A stretch of 24,353 bases of DNA from positions 1 to 24,353 of the forward strand of contig CAZGCA010000094.1 of assembly GCA_964524145.1 (NCBI GenBank). The letters run 5' to 3'. How positions within the stretch are numbered: the first letter of the stretch is position 1; each line of letters begins with the position of its first letter. Positions 1 through 8,585 of the stretch are shown here, one piece after another. Source of the stretch: CAZGCA01 sp964524145 (GTDB taxonomy: Bacteria; Hydrogenedentota; CAZGCA01). Made by a program: the position numbers and the translations under genes. Under the pieces are notes generated by a model. The model saw only the letters and a program-made list of their open reading frames with translations. It was not told where the DNA came from and did no database searches.

Positions 1-1194
1 GAGGGTATGGGGTTCGACGGATCGTCCATTGAGGGGTACGCGCGGATCGAGGAGAGCGATATGATCGCCAAACCCGACCCGGGGACATTTGTGATCCTGC
101 CCTGGCGTCCGGACGAGGGAGCCGGCGTGGCCCGGATGTTCTGTGACGTGCTGAAACCCGACGGAACCCACTACGAGGCCGATCCTCGCTGGGTGCTCAA
201 ACGTAACCTGAAGAAGGCTGCTGACCTCGGCTACACGTTTTACGTCGGGCCGGAACTCGAGTATTTCTATTTCAAGAGCTGGGAAGGCACTCCGGCGACT
301 TTGGACGCGGGCGGGTATTTCGACCTGACGCCTCTGGACGTCGCGAGCGACATGCGGCGCGATACGGTCCTGACGCTCGAGAAGATGGGTATCGACGTCG
401 AGTACAGCCACCATGAGGTGGCGCCAAGCCAACACGAAATAGATCTGCGGTACATGGACGCGCTCGCGATGGCCGACGCGGCGATGACGTACCGGCTGAC
501 GGTCAAAGAGGTGGCCATGAAACACGGCGTCTACGCGACGTTTATGCCGAAGCCCATATTCGCCCAGAACGGCAGCGGTATGCACACGCACCAGTCTCTT
601 TTCAAGGGCGACGAGAACGTCTTCTTCGACGAGAACGACGAGTACCATCTGTCGGCGACGGGCAAGGCGTACATCGCCGGTCTTCTGCGCCATGCCCGCG
701 AGATGGCCGCGGTTGTCGCACAGTGGGTGAACTCGTACAAGAGGCTCGTGCCGGGGTACGAGGCCCCCGTGTACATCTCGTGGGCGCGTCGCAACCGGTC
801 GACGCTGGTGCGCGTGCCGATGTACAAGCCCGGGAAAGCAAAAGCCACCCGCGCCGAGTTCCGGTGTCCCGACCCCGCGTGCAACCCGTACCTGGCGTTC
901 TCGGTCATGCTGGCCGCTGGGCTCAAAGGTATCGAGGAAGGGTACGAGCTTCCCGAACCGGTTGAAGAGGACATATTCCAGATGTCGCCTGCGGAACGCG
1001 ACCGGAGAGGGATCGAGTCGTTGCCGGCCAACCTGGGCGACGCCTTAGCGGAAACCGAGAAGAGCGCGCTTGTGCGTGATACCCTGGGCGACCACGTATT
1101 CGAGAAATTTGTTGCAAACAAGAAGATCGAGTGGGATAATTACTGCACGCACGTAAGCGAGTTCGAGCTGGCGAAATACCTGCCGATACTCTAA
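1..1194 (+). CDS. glnA: Glutamine synthetase type I, 3' part (5' end outside window)
   Basis: Makes glutamine from glutamate, ammonia and ATP in the cytoplasm. The reading frame is open from base 1, so the gene enters from the left; the first visible ATG at 7 is internal, in the family motif GMGFDGSSIEGYARI. By family length about 45 N-terminal residues are missing. Visible signatures are the metal-binding GPELEYFYF, the ATP-binding KPIFAQNGSGMHTHQSL and the RRNRSTLVR segment. The C-terminal region reads EPVEEDIFQMSPAERDRRGI and lacks the NLYDLPP-type tyrosine site adenylylated in enteric enzymes. That suggests the shorter GSI-alpha type, not controlled by adenylylation (inference from family knowledge). 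It stops with TAA at 1192-1194 and is followed in the same frame by a NAD+ synthetase remnant. Confidence 0.97.
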   Translation, partial: EGMGFDGSSIEGYARIEESDMIAKPDPGTFVILPWRPDEGAGVARMFCDVLKPDGTHYEADPRWVLKRNLKKAADLGYTFYVGPELEYFYFKSWEGTPATLDAGGYFDLTPLDVASDMRRDTVLTLEKMGIDVEYSHHEVAPSQHEIDLRYMDALAMADAAMTYRLTVKEVAMKHGVYATFMPKPIFAQNGSGMHTHQSLFKGDENVFFDENDEYHLSATGKAYIAGLLRHAREMAAVVAQWVNSYKRLVPGYEAPVYISWARRNRSTLVRVPMYKPGKAKATRAEFRCPDPACNPYLAFSVMLAAGLKGIEEGYELPEPVEEDIFQMSPAERDRRGIESLPANLGDALAETEKSALVRDTLGDHVFEKFVANKKIEWDNYCTHVSEFELAKYLPIL

Positions 1195-1221
1195 CCGATT
1201 CCGAGGATATGGAGGGTCTCG

Positions 1222-1407
1222 TTCGACGCCGCGATCGTGAAAGACGTCGTGCGCATGGTCGACCGCAGCGAATACAAACGACGCCAGGCACCGCCCGGCG
1301 TCAAGATCACGCCCAAAGCCTTCGGCAAAGACCGACGCCTTCCCATCACCAACCGCTACGGCAACGGCACGGAGAACAATGACAAGATCCCCGAACGCCA
1401 CACCTGA
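1222..1407 (+). pseudogene. nadE: C-terminal remnant of NAD+ synthetase
   Basis: Directly after the glnA stop, and in the same frame, about 60 codons read FDAAIVKDVVRMVDRSEY, then KRRQAPPGVKITPKAFGKD and RRLPITNRY, ending in TGA at 1405-1407. The arrangement EYKRRQAPPG-K-T--AFG--RR-PI is the very C-terminal signature of glutamine-dependent or ammonia-dependent NAD+ synthetase. There is no ribosome binding site, no plausible start and no catalytic P-loop domain; the only in-frame ATG (1252) lies inside the conserved part. It is therefore a decayed or recombined gene end. The open frame and conserved residues suggest a recent event, or alternatively an assembly join. Confidence 0.75.
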
Positions 1408-1469
1408 ACCGATTGAACCTTTGAGCCGTTTCGGCCCGTCCTTTATGGTGGATATGCGGAAAGGGATAA

Positions 1470-2027
1470 GTGGTGGGTTCACGTAAGGACTTCATTCAGA
1501 GTGAACTGCTTGTCATACGGTACTTGAGAGGAGATGAAGAGGCTTTTGAGGAGCTGGTTCATTTGTGGAGACAACCACTGTTCTATTACATTCGGCGCGT
1601 GGTCGACACCGAACAGGACGCCTGGGATACCATGCAAGAGACTTGGCTCACGGTGAGCCAGAAAGCGCGTAGACTCCGCGAGCCGGCGGCTTTTCCCGCA
1701 TGGCTCTATAAGATCGCCCGCAATGCTGCGATCGATCATGCGCGCAAGAATCGAGCGTTCGCTCCTTTACCTGAAGAAAAGTCTACTATGTCAACTCGGG
1801 CATCCGACACTGAGCAGATATCGCTGGCACTCGATGCCGAGCGACTTCACTGGGGGCTTGCCCAGTTGGCACCATTACATCGCGAAGTGCTGATCCTGCA
1901 TTTCCTTGAAGGTTTCTCTCTGGCCGAGATCTCTGACGTCACAAGGGTTCCGCTGGGAACAGTCAAGTCAAGAATCCATCATGCCAAGCAAGCGCTGCGC
2001 AACGTGCTGGAAAGGGAGGCGAGTTAA
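1470..2027 (+). CDS. ECF-type RNA polymerase sigma factor
   Basis: A 185-residue sigma-70 family protein of the extracytoplasmic-function size class. Region 2 spans about residues 14-90 (YLRGDEEAFEELVHLW, then the DNA-melting and -10 recognition part WDTMQETWLTVSQK and FPAWLYKIARNAAIDHARK). Region 4 spans about 125-180, with a helix-turn-helix reading FSLAEISDVTRVPLGTVKSR. Region 3 is absent, as usual for this class. Start: GTG at 1470 after the purine-rich GGAAAGGGA at 1458-1466; a second GTG follows at once. Its stop is one base before the start of the downstream membrane-protein gene, so the two are almost certainly translationally coupled. The target promoter cannot be told from the sequence, and no clear self-like promoter is seen upstream. 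Confidence 0.93.
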   Translation: MVGSRKDFIQSELLVIRYLRGDEEAFEELVHLWRQPLFYYIRRVVDTEQDAWDTMQETWLTVSQKARRLREPAAFPAWLYKIARNAAIDHARKNRAFAPLPEEKSTMSTRASDTEQISLALDAERLHWGLAQLAPLHREVLILHFLEGFSLAEISDVTRVPLGTVKSRIHHAKQALRNVLEREAS

Positions 2028-2028
2028 A

Positions 2029-2622
2029 GTGAACTGGGAGCAACTCAGGAAACAAGTCTTTGGACTGGAAACAACTACGCCCGAACTGAAGGAAGAATTC
2101 GAAACGGCACTGCGCCAAATACTGCTCAGCCCCCTAAAACCATGGGAACGAGCGGCCGCGGTCGCCCTTGTTCCGTTTGGATTCCTGTTGACGGGCTTTT
2201 GCGCGCTGTCGCTCCTCATGAAACCCGATGTGTTCTCAACGCTGATTCAGGCACAAGTCGTCCTCGCCGCGTTGGTGGGTATGTTACTGGCGGGATGGGC
2301 ACTGAGAGTGCTGAGGACAGGACGCCATTTGAGAAACAGGCTTCTATTTCCCTCGGTTGCATTCGGGCTATTCGTGGCCATGATTGTCATTTCGATTGCT
2401 CTGACAGGGAGTGTCGAGCTGGATCTTCTGGCGGCGACCATGTTGATCGGTTTCGTGTTTGTCTGGGAGCGCGTGGAGGTAGCAGAGCTGCGCATTCGAG
2501 AGACCGCGCTAAGGCAGGAACTGCAGCTCATCGAACTCACGGACTGTGTCGCAGAACTGCGAGACGAAAAGCACGTGTCTGGAGACTTGAACCAAACCGA
2601 CCCTCAGTGCGAACCACAATGA
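2029..2622 (+). CDS. Four-helix membrane protein, putative partner of the ECF sigma factor
   Basis: A 197-residue protein starting at GTG 2029, one base after the sigma-factor stop, with AAAGGGAGG about 8 bases upstream. Residues 1-40 are a charged, soluble, probably helical N-terminus. Hydrophobic segments lie near 42-64, 71-95, 105-125 and 129-147. The tail (about 148-182, VEVAELRIRETALRQELQL onwards) is charged and looks coiled-coil. Genes placed this way after an ECF factor are commonly anti-sigma factors. However, the zinc anti-sigma motif (H-x3-C-x2-C) is absent, and the only cysteines (about 58, 173 and 194) are scattered. Function as an anti-sigma or sensor is inferred from position only; no family is recognised. 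Confidence 0.8.
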   Translation: MNWEQLRKQVFGLETTTPELKEEFETALRQILLSPLKPWERAAAVALVPFGFLLTGFCALSLLMKPDVFSTLIQAQVVLAALVGMLLAGWALRVLRTGRHLRNRLLFPSVAFGLFVAMIVISIALTGSVELDLLAATMLIGFVFVWERVEVAELRIRETALRQELQLIELTDCVAELRDEKHVSGDLNQTDPQCEPQ

Positions 2623-3008
2623 TCGCAACGTTGGTCATCAACCACCCAGAGATGAAGCCGCTCCTGCCGGAGATGCCAGGGGAACCTGGAGAGGGACCGT
2701 TACGCCCGCAAACCGTCGTCTGGCGGCGACTCATTCGTGGACCAGCCCAAGAGGCTCTTCTACGAGCTCGCAGAGTACCGTCGGCTCCGTTCTCGCGTCC
2801 CAAGATGGCACCCTGGAGGCGGTTCCGCTTGACAGTGGCGTGGGATGCTGAGAAGATGAGGCGGGGGAGAGAGGCGCTCCATGCGGAACGTTGACGGCAT
2901 GGGTACCGGAGCGTGGGCGTTGAAGGAGTACCGTGGTCTTATCGGTATCTGGGCTGACGAGCGGGCTGCGGTGCGGATAGTAAGCCAGGAACCTCTGCTC
3001 GGCGATGG
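2623..3008 (+). other. Intergenic stretch without a supportable gene
   Basis: 386 bases between the membrane protein (+) and the PurF-like gene (-), which converge here. The longer open frames lack a ribosome binding site or family resemblance. One open stretch at 2656-2832 (+) starts right after a TGA and reads as a protein-like piece with a CRRC pair and DSFVDQPKRLFYELAEYRRL. It could be a gene fragment, but no start or family is recognised. No obvious terminator with a T-run was found. Confidence 0.5.
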
Positions 3009-4412
3009 TCAGCCGGCCTCAACGCCGTCCCAGCAGTAGGTACAGAGCTTCTCTTTCGGAAGGCCGATGGCCTGCACGAGATCGTCGAGCTCCTGGTACT
3101 GAAGTGAGGTGAGCCCCAGCCGCTGCCGTATCCGGTCGATCATGGCGCAATTCTTCTCGGAACCCGACGCGGCATAGTCGTCGAGCGAGTCGTCCTCGCC
3201 GCCGAGCTCCTTTATCGCGCGCCGTGCCGCGAGGTCCAGTTCGGACTTCGATCGCGAGAAGTTAAGGAACTTGCATGCGTACACGAGCGGCGGGCATGCC
3301 GGCCGCATGTGTACCTCGAGCGCCCCGTAATCGTAGAGCCGCTGGATGGTGTCCTTCAGTTGGGTGCCCCGGACGATCGAGTCTTCGCAGAACAGTATTC
3401 TGGACCCCTTTATCAGCTCTCCGATGGGGATAAGTTTCATCTTCGCAACCAGGTCTCTCGTCGTCTGGTCCTGCGGCATGAAGCTCCGCGGCCACGTGGG
3501 CGTGTACTTGACGAACGGTCGCCTGTACGGGATGCCCCGCTCGTTCGCGTATCCTATGGCATGTCCTGTCCCGGAATCAGGTATTCCCGCAACCATGTCT
3601 ATCGATGCGTCGTCCCGTCTCGCGAGATAGGCGCCGCACTTGTTCCTCGCGTCCTCGACGTTGATACCCTCATAGGTTGAGGAGGGAAAACCGTAGTACA
3701 CCCACAGGAACCCGCATATCTGCATCGTGTCGCCGGGCGGTTTCTTCTGTTCGACGCCGTCCTGGGTCATAAGAACAGTCTCGCCCGGTCCGAGATCCCG
3801 CTCGACTTCGTACCCGAGATTGGGGAATGCGGACGTCTCCGACGCCACCGCACAAGCGCCCGGCTTCGATCCGATAACGAGCGGTGTTCGACCAAGCCTG
3901 TCTCTGGCGGCGTAGATACCGTTCTCGGTTAACAACAGCATGGAACACGACCCCTCGATAGCCTCGAGGGCATGTTGAATGCCGTCTTCGAACGTCGCTT
4001 CCCGGTTTATCAGAGTGGCGGTAAGTTCGGTGGGGTTTACCCCGCCGCCGCTCATCTCGAGGAAATGAGTGACTTTCTTGCCGAACGCTTGGTCCTTAAG
4101 CTTGTCGATGTTGTTTATGACGCCGACCGTTACGATAGCGTAGAGTCCCAAATGAGACGCTATGATCAACGGCTGGGACTCATTGTCGCTGATAACACCG
4201 ATACCGCTGTTGCCGCTCATCTTGGTGATGTCAGTCTCGAATTTCGACCTGAACTGAGAGGTCGTGATGTCGTGGATGAACCGCGTGTAGGTTTCCGAGT
4301 CCCTTACGGCGAGACCGCCTCGACACGTGCCGAGATGAGAGTGGTAGTCTGTGCCGTAAAACAGGTCGGTGACGCAATCCTCGTTCGAGACTGTTCCAAA
4401 TAATCCACCCAT
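3009..4412 (-). CDS. PurF-like amidophosphoribosyltransferase lacking the glutaminase cysteine
   Basis: A 467-residue protein of the class II amidotransferase/phosphoribosyltransferase (PurF) fold. The ATG at 4412 follows AAAGGAG with four bases between. The N-terminal half keeps the Ntn-hydrolase layout (LGTCRGGLAV, GSCSMLLLTENGIYAARDR, SETSAFPNLGYEVE) but begins MGGLFG where PurF has catalytic Cys in CGIFG. The GHxRYxT arginine segment reads GVISDNES and the HNGNL segment reads TVGVINN. The C-terminal half has the PRPP loop FCEDSIVRGTQ and IPDSGTGHAIGYA. Cysteines matching the four Fe-S ligands of Bacillus PurF remain (QIC, YAC, CTYC). From memory, similar MGG-starting paralogues occur in Bacteroides. 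It probably transfers ammonia or another amine to PRPP, or is regulatory; glutamine use looks unlikely. Its promoter lies in or near the N gap. Confidence 0.88.
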   Translation of the reverse strand: MGGLFGTVSNEDCVTDLFYGTDYHSHLGTCRGGLAVRDSETYTRFIHDITTSQFRSKFETDITKMSGNSGIGVISDNESQPLIIASHLGLYAIVTVGVINNIDKLKDQAFGKKVTHFLEMSGGGVNPTELTATLINREATFEDGIQHALEAIEGSCSMLLLTENGIYAARDRLGRTPLVIGSKPGACAVASETSAFPNLGYEVERDLGPGETVLMTQDGVEQKKPPGDTMQICGFLWVYYGFPSSTYEGINVEDARNKCGAYLARRDDASIDMVAGIPDSGTGHAIGYANERGIPYRRPFVKYTPTWPRSFMPQDQTTRDLVAKMKLIPIGELIKGSRILFCEDSIVRGTQLKDTIQRLYDYGALEVHMRPACPPLVYACKFLNFSRSKSELDLAARRAIKELGGEDDSLDDYAASGSEKNCAMIDRIRQRLGLTSLQYQELDDLVQAIGLPKEKLCTYCWDGVEAG

Positions 4413-4766
4413 AACGCTCCTTTCTCCGACAACCCTGTGTTCCCTGGATCCGTGCGATGCCGTGGGGCACACCAGCAACGAACANNNNNNNNNNNNNNNN
4501 NNNNNNNNNNNNNNNNNNNNNNNNNNNNNNNNNNNNNNNNNNNNNNNNNNNNNNNNNNNNNNNNNNNNNNNNNNNNNNNNNNNNCCGTGCACAAGACCGC
4601 AGGACACTGACGAGATGCCGATTCGGTTGGATGCGTTTCCGGCGGCTGGCCCCAGCAGCGTCTTGCGTGGTCTGGCGAATAGGGGGAGGGGGCTCACCCC
4701 GCTCAAGCATGAATAGCCGACGCTCTTACCAAGAGACGAATTGATACCGATGGCGGGAGGCGCACG
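4413..4766. other. Divergent intergenic region containing an assembly gap (Ns at about 4486-4584)
   Basis: The space between the divergent PurF-like (-) and kinase (+) genes. About 100 Ns interrupt it, so any promoter pair may be hidden and the true spacing is unknown. Open frames that run through the Ns are artefacts of translating unknown bases. In the readable parts I see no gene. Only the ribosome binding sites are clear: AAAGGAG before 4412 on the minus strand and GGGAGG at about 4754-4759 before the kinase ATG. Confidence 0.85.
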
Positions 4767-7700
4767 ATGAAAGACGAAAACAAGACCAAGAAGCAGGTTA
4801 TTGGTGAACTAGTCGAACTTCGCCGGCAAGTTGCTGATCTGCAAGCGCCGGAATCGGGACACGCACATGCTCAGGAGGCGCTTCTCTTCACCCAGTTCTC
4901 GCTCGACCGTGCCGCGGTCGCTGCCTTCCGGATGGGACCGGACGCACGGTTCCAATATGTAAACGATGCGGCGTGCCGATCTCTGGGCTACTCACGCGAT
5001 GAGTTGCTCTCTATGACGGTGCATGACGTGGATCCGCTCTTCCCCGCAGAAGCCTGGCCGGCACACTGGAAGGAGGTCAAAGAACGCGGCTCGTTCGCTT
5101 TTGAATCTCGCCATCGGGCCAAGGACGGCACCGAGTTTCCGGTCGAAGTAACGGTAAACTTCCTGGAGTTTGGAGGAAACGAGTACAACTTCGCCTTTGC
5201 CCAGAATATCACAGAGCGTAAACGGGTCGAGGAAGCGCTGCGGGAGAGCGAAGCGAGGTACCGCGACGTTGTCGAGAACTCGCTTACGGGCGTCGTGATC
5301 CATCAGGACGGGAAGCTGCTCTACGTCAACCGGCTCGCTGCGGGACAACTGGGGTATAAAGTAGAAGAGCTGGTGGGTACCGAATATGTGAACCTTGTGC
5401 ATCCCGACGACCGTGCCGAGCTTGTATCGTTTGCCCGTGCCAGGGAGAGGGAAGAAGACGTTCCGGCCAGGCACGAGTGGCGCTTCGTGGCCAAAGACGG
5501 CAAAACCCGCTGGGCCGAGGTGTTGGCCGCACGCACAATCCATCAGGCGCGCCCTGCCGTCTTCGTCAACGCTGTAGACATCACCGAACGCAAAGAAGCA
5601 GAGGGAGCGTTGCGGGAAAGGGAGGAGTTCAACTTCGCCCTGTTCGAGTACAATCCCATTCAGACTATTGTCGTGGATCGCGAGGGAAAGGTGATCCGAT
5701 CAAACCTGGCAAAACGGGAGTCGGGCGATAAGCTGCCTCAACTTGGCGACGTGATGTACAAGGATTACGCCGCCGGGCATGAGATCGACATGTATGCCGA
5801 GCTGATGGAATGCATCGAGTCGGGTACGTCAAAAGAGTTCCCTGAGCAGAACTATGCCGACAAGTGGTTGTCGATAAAGATAGCGCCGTTCTCTCAGGGA
5901 GCCATCATAACGTCCCAGGACATCACCGATCGCAAACGGGCGGAAGAGGCGCTGCGAAACAATGAGGAAGAACTAAGGCTGACGTTCGATAGCGCATTGG
6001 ACGCAATCTTCTGGGCGAATCCCGAGACAGGCTTGATAATCAACTGCAACAAGGCAGCCGAAACCCTCGTGGAGAGAACGAGAGACGAGGTCGTCGGCCA
6101 ACATCAGACGATAGTCCATCCACCGGAAAAAGGCGACTACTACGCCGAGATGTTCAGACGCCACATAGAAGAGAATGGAGCGGTGGATGATGAAGCCGAG
6201 GTGATAACAAAGTCAGGCGTCATAAAGCCCGTCCACATAACTGCGTCGGTAGCTGTAATCGGAGAGAGACCGATACTCCAAGGGATATTCCACGATATCA
6301 CGGGACGCAAGCGGGTGGAGGACGGACTCAAAGAAAGCGAAGAGCAGTTCCGCGGCGTAACCGAGCGATCGCTTACCGCGATAGTGATCCATCAAGAAGG
6401 AAAGCTGGCCTACGTTAATCCTCGCGCTGCGGAACTGCTCGGTTACGAGAGAGTAGAGATGGAAGGCGCTGATATTACGAAGTTCCTCCATCCTGATGAC
6501 CAAGCCGAGATCTTATCAGTTGCTCGTGCCAGAGAAAAGGGCGAGGACGTAGCGCCCCGGCATGAGTGGCGTTTTCTCACTAAGGATGGGGGAGCTGTTT
6601 GGGTGGATCTCATGGCCGTCCGCACCATGTATCGGAGCCGTCCCGCCGTCTTCATCAACGCGGTGGACATCTCCGATCGCAAATGGGCGGAGGGAGCGTT
6701 GCGTGAGAGGGAGGAGAAGTACCGAACCATCCTCGAGAGCATTGAGGAAGGCTATTTCGAGGTCGATCTTGCCGGCAACTTCACCTTTGCAAATCCCTCG
6801 ATGTGCAGGATACTGGGGTACGCTCGCAAGGAGCTCTTGGGGATGAACAACCGCAGCTATACGAGTCCCGAGACCGCAGAGAAGATGTATCAGATCTTCA
6901 ACACGATCTACCGGACGGGAAAGCCTGCAACAGTACTTGACTACGAACTCATCGGAAAGGACGGGAGCACGAGAATCCTCGAGTTGTCCGCCTCGCTGAT
7001 GCGGGACCAGTCGGGCGAGCCGGCCGGGTTTCGCGGTGTTGCGCGGGACGTCACCGACCGCCAGCAGGCCGAGAGAGATCTCCGGGAGAGCGAGGAAAAG
7101 TTCCGCAACGTAACGGAAAAGTCCCTTACGTCCATCGTGGTTTACCAGGAAGGGAGGATCGTGTACTGCAATCCGGCCGGCTTGGAGCTGCTGGGATACG
7201 AGGCGTCGGAGCTGGAAGGGGAAGAGATTACCATGGTCGTTCGCCCGGAGGACCGCGCCGAGATTGTGTCAATAGCTCGCGCCAGGGAAGCCGGAGAAGA
7301 CGTGCCCCCCCGGCGTGAATGGCAGTTGGTAAGAAAGAACGGCACCACCGTGTGGGTGGACATGTTGTCGGTAAGTACTGTCTTCCAAGGGAAACCTGCC
7401 GTCTTTCTCAATGGGATCGACATCACCGAGCGCAAGAGGATGGAGGAGGAGATCATGAAGGCACGCAAGCTGGAATCGCTCGGCGTCCTTGCAGGCGGGA
7501 TCGCCCATGATTTCAACAACATGCTTACGGCAGTGTTGGGCAACATCTCTTTTGCGAAGCACTTTGCGGATCCCGAGAACAGCAAGTTGCTCAGAAGATT
7601 GGCTGAAGCGGAGAAAGCGTCACTGAGGGCGCGGGATTTAACACAACAACTCCTCACCTTTTCGAGGGGAGGAGCGCCAATCAAGGAGACCGTGTCCCTT

Positions 7701-8585
7701 GTGGAACTACTTAAGGGGACAAGCGAGTTCGCGCTGAGCGGGTCCAACGTCGTGTGCGAATTCTCAATCCTTGACGACCTTTGGCCGGTCGACGCTGATC
7801 AGGGGCAGATCAGCCAGGTTATCGAAAACTTGATTATCAACGCCAATCAGGCCATGCCTGAAGGGGGGACGATCCAGGTGCGGGCCGAAAACGTCACGGT
7901 CGGTACAGGAAACATCCTGCCCCTTGTTAAGGGGCAGTACGTGAAGGTTTCCGTAACAGACCACGGACTTGGAATACCCAAGGAGCACCTCTTAAAGCTA
8001 TTCGATCCCTACTTCACGACCAAACAAGAAGGAAGCGGGCTCGGTCTTGCAACAGCCTATTCGATTATCAAGAAGCACGGCGGATACATCACCGCTGATT
8101 CCGAATTGGGTGTTGGAACGACGGTCAACTTTTATCTTCCCGCCTCCGAAAAACCTGTCCCGGCGAAGGAGGGTGAGGAGGAACGCCTCCCTGTCGGCGA
8201 GGGGAAGGTGCTGGTGATGGATGACGAAGATTCAGTCAGAGAAGTCGCAGGCGATATGCTCGCGCAGATGGGGTACGAGGTGGCGTTCGCTAAGGACGGT
8301 GCCGAGGCCATCGAGCTGTACAAGAAGGCCAACGAGACAGCCCGGCCATTTGACGCGGTCATCATGGATTTGACCGTACCGGGCGGCATGGGCGGCAAGG
8401 AAGCACTCCAAGCTCTTGTTGCGATAGACCCGGAGGTTAAGGCGATCGTCTCGAGCGGCTATTCGAAAGATCCCGTGATGGCCGAGTTCAGAAAGCACGG
8501 ATTCAAGGGCGTCGTTGCGAAACCGTACCGGATTCAGGAGCTTGGCAGAGCACTGGACGACGTGCTAAAGCGAGCGGCGGACTGA
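4767..8585 (+). CDS. Hybrid sensor histidine kinase with seven PAS domains and a receiver
   Basis: A 1272-residue soluble protein with no signal peptide or membrane helix. A short coiled coil (1-35) is followed by seven PAS/PAC units at about 40-155, 160-275, 285-390, 400-512, 520-637, 645-765 and 775-888, most closing with a D-I/V-T/S-x-R-K/Q motif. The dimerisation/phosphoacceptor box GGIAHDFNNMLTAVLGN carries the likely phospho-His at 914. ATP-binding motifs follow: NLIINANQAMPEGG, DHGLGIP, FDPYFTTK and GSGLGLATAYSI. The C-terminal receiver (about 1145-1270) has MDDED, phospho-acceptor Asp 1201 in VIMDLTVPGG and lysine in VVAKPYR. PAS2, PAS5 and PAS7 are near-copies of one another. A phosphorelay role is expected, but no output regulator is encoded nearby. 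Signals sensed are unknown. ATG 4767 is preceded by GGGAGG. Confidence 0.95.
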   Translation: MKDENKTKKQVIGELVELRRQVADLQAPESGHAHAQEALLFTQFSLDRAAVAAFRMGPDARFQYVNDAACRSLGYSRDELLSMTVHDVDPLFPAEAWPAHWKEVKERGSFAFESRHRAKDGTEFPVEVTVNFLEFGGNEYNFAFAQNITERKRVEEALRESEARYRDVVENSLTGVVIHQDGKLLYVNRLAAGQLGYKVEELVGTEYVNLVHPDDRAELVSFARAREREEDVPARHEWRFVAKDGKTRWAEVLAARTIHQARPAVFVNAVDITERKEAEGALREREEFNFALFEYNPIQTIVVDREGKVIRSNLAKRESGDKLPQLGDVMYKDYAAGHEIDMYAELMECIESGTSKEFPEQNYADKWLSIKIAPFSQGAIITSQDITDRKRAEEALRNNEEELRLTFDSALDAIFWANPETGLIINCNKAAETLVERTRDEVVGQHQTIVHPPEKGDYYAEMFRRHIEENGAVDDEAEVITKSGVIKPVHITASVAVIGERPILQGIFHDITGRKRVEDGLKESEEQFRGVTERSLTAIVIHQEGKLAYVNPRAAELLGYERVEMEGADITKFLHPDDQAEILSVARAREKGEDVAPRHEWRFLTKDGGAVWVDLMAVRTMYRSRPAVFINAVDISDRKWAEGALREREEKYRTILESIEEGYFEVDLAGNFTFANPSMCRILGYARKELLGMNNRSYTSPETAEKMYQIFNTIYRTGKPATVLDYELIGKDGSTRILELSASLMRDQSGEPAGFRGVARDVTDRQQAERDLRESEEKFRNVTEKSLTSIVVYQEGRIVYCNPAGLELLGYEASELEGEEITMVVRPEDRAEIVSIARAREAGEDVPPRREWQLVRKNGTTVWVDMLSVSTVFQGKPAVFLNGIDITERKRMEEEIMKARKLESLGVLAGGIAHDFNNMLTAVLGNISFAKHFADPENSKLLRRLAEAEKASLRARDLTQQLLTFSRGGAPIKETVSLVELLKGTSEFALSGSNVVCEFSILDDLWPVDADQGQISQVIENLIINANQAMPEGGTIQVRAENVTVGTGNILPLVKGQYVKVSVTDHGLGIPKEHLLKLFDPYFTTKQEGSGLGLATAYSIIKKHGGYITADSELGVGTTVNFYLPASEKPVPAKEGEEERLPVGEGKVLVMDDEDSVREVAGDMLAQMGYEVAFAKDGAEAIELYKKANETARPFDAVIMDLTVPGGMGGKEALQALVAIDPEVKAIVSSGYSKDPVMAEFRKHGFKGVVAKPYRIQELGRALDDVLKRAAD

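Noticed and set aside
2142..2894. 250-codon plus-strand open frame overlapping the membrane protein
   Set aside because: It overlaps a better-supported gene in another frame, has arginine- and glycine-rich shadow composition and no ribosome site.
4413..4706. N-terminal extension of the PurF-like protein through the N gap, giving a 565-residue frame
   Set aside because: The extension is made of unknown bases and a non-conserved piece; ATG 4412 has an excellent ribosome site and matches the family start.
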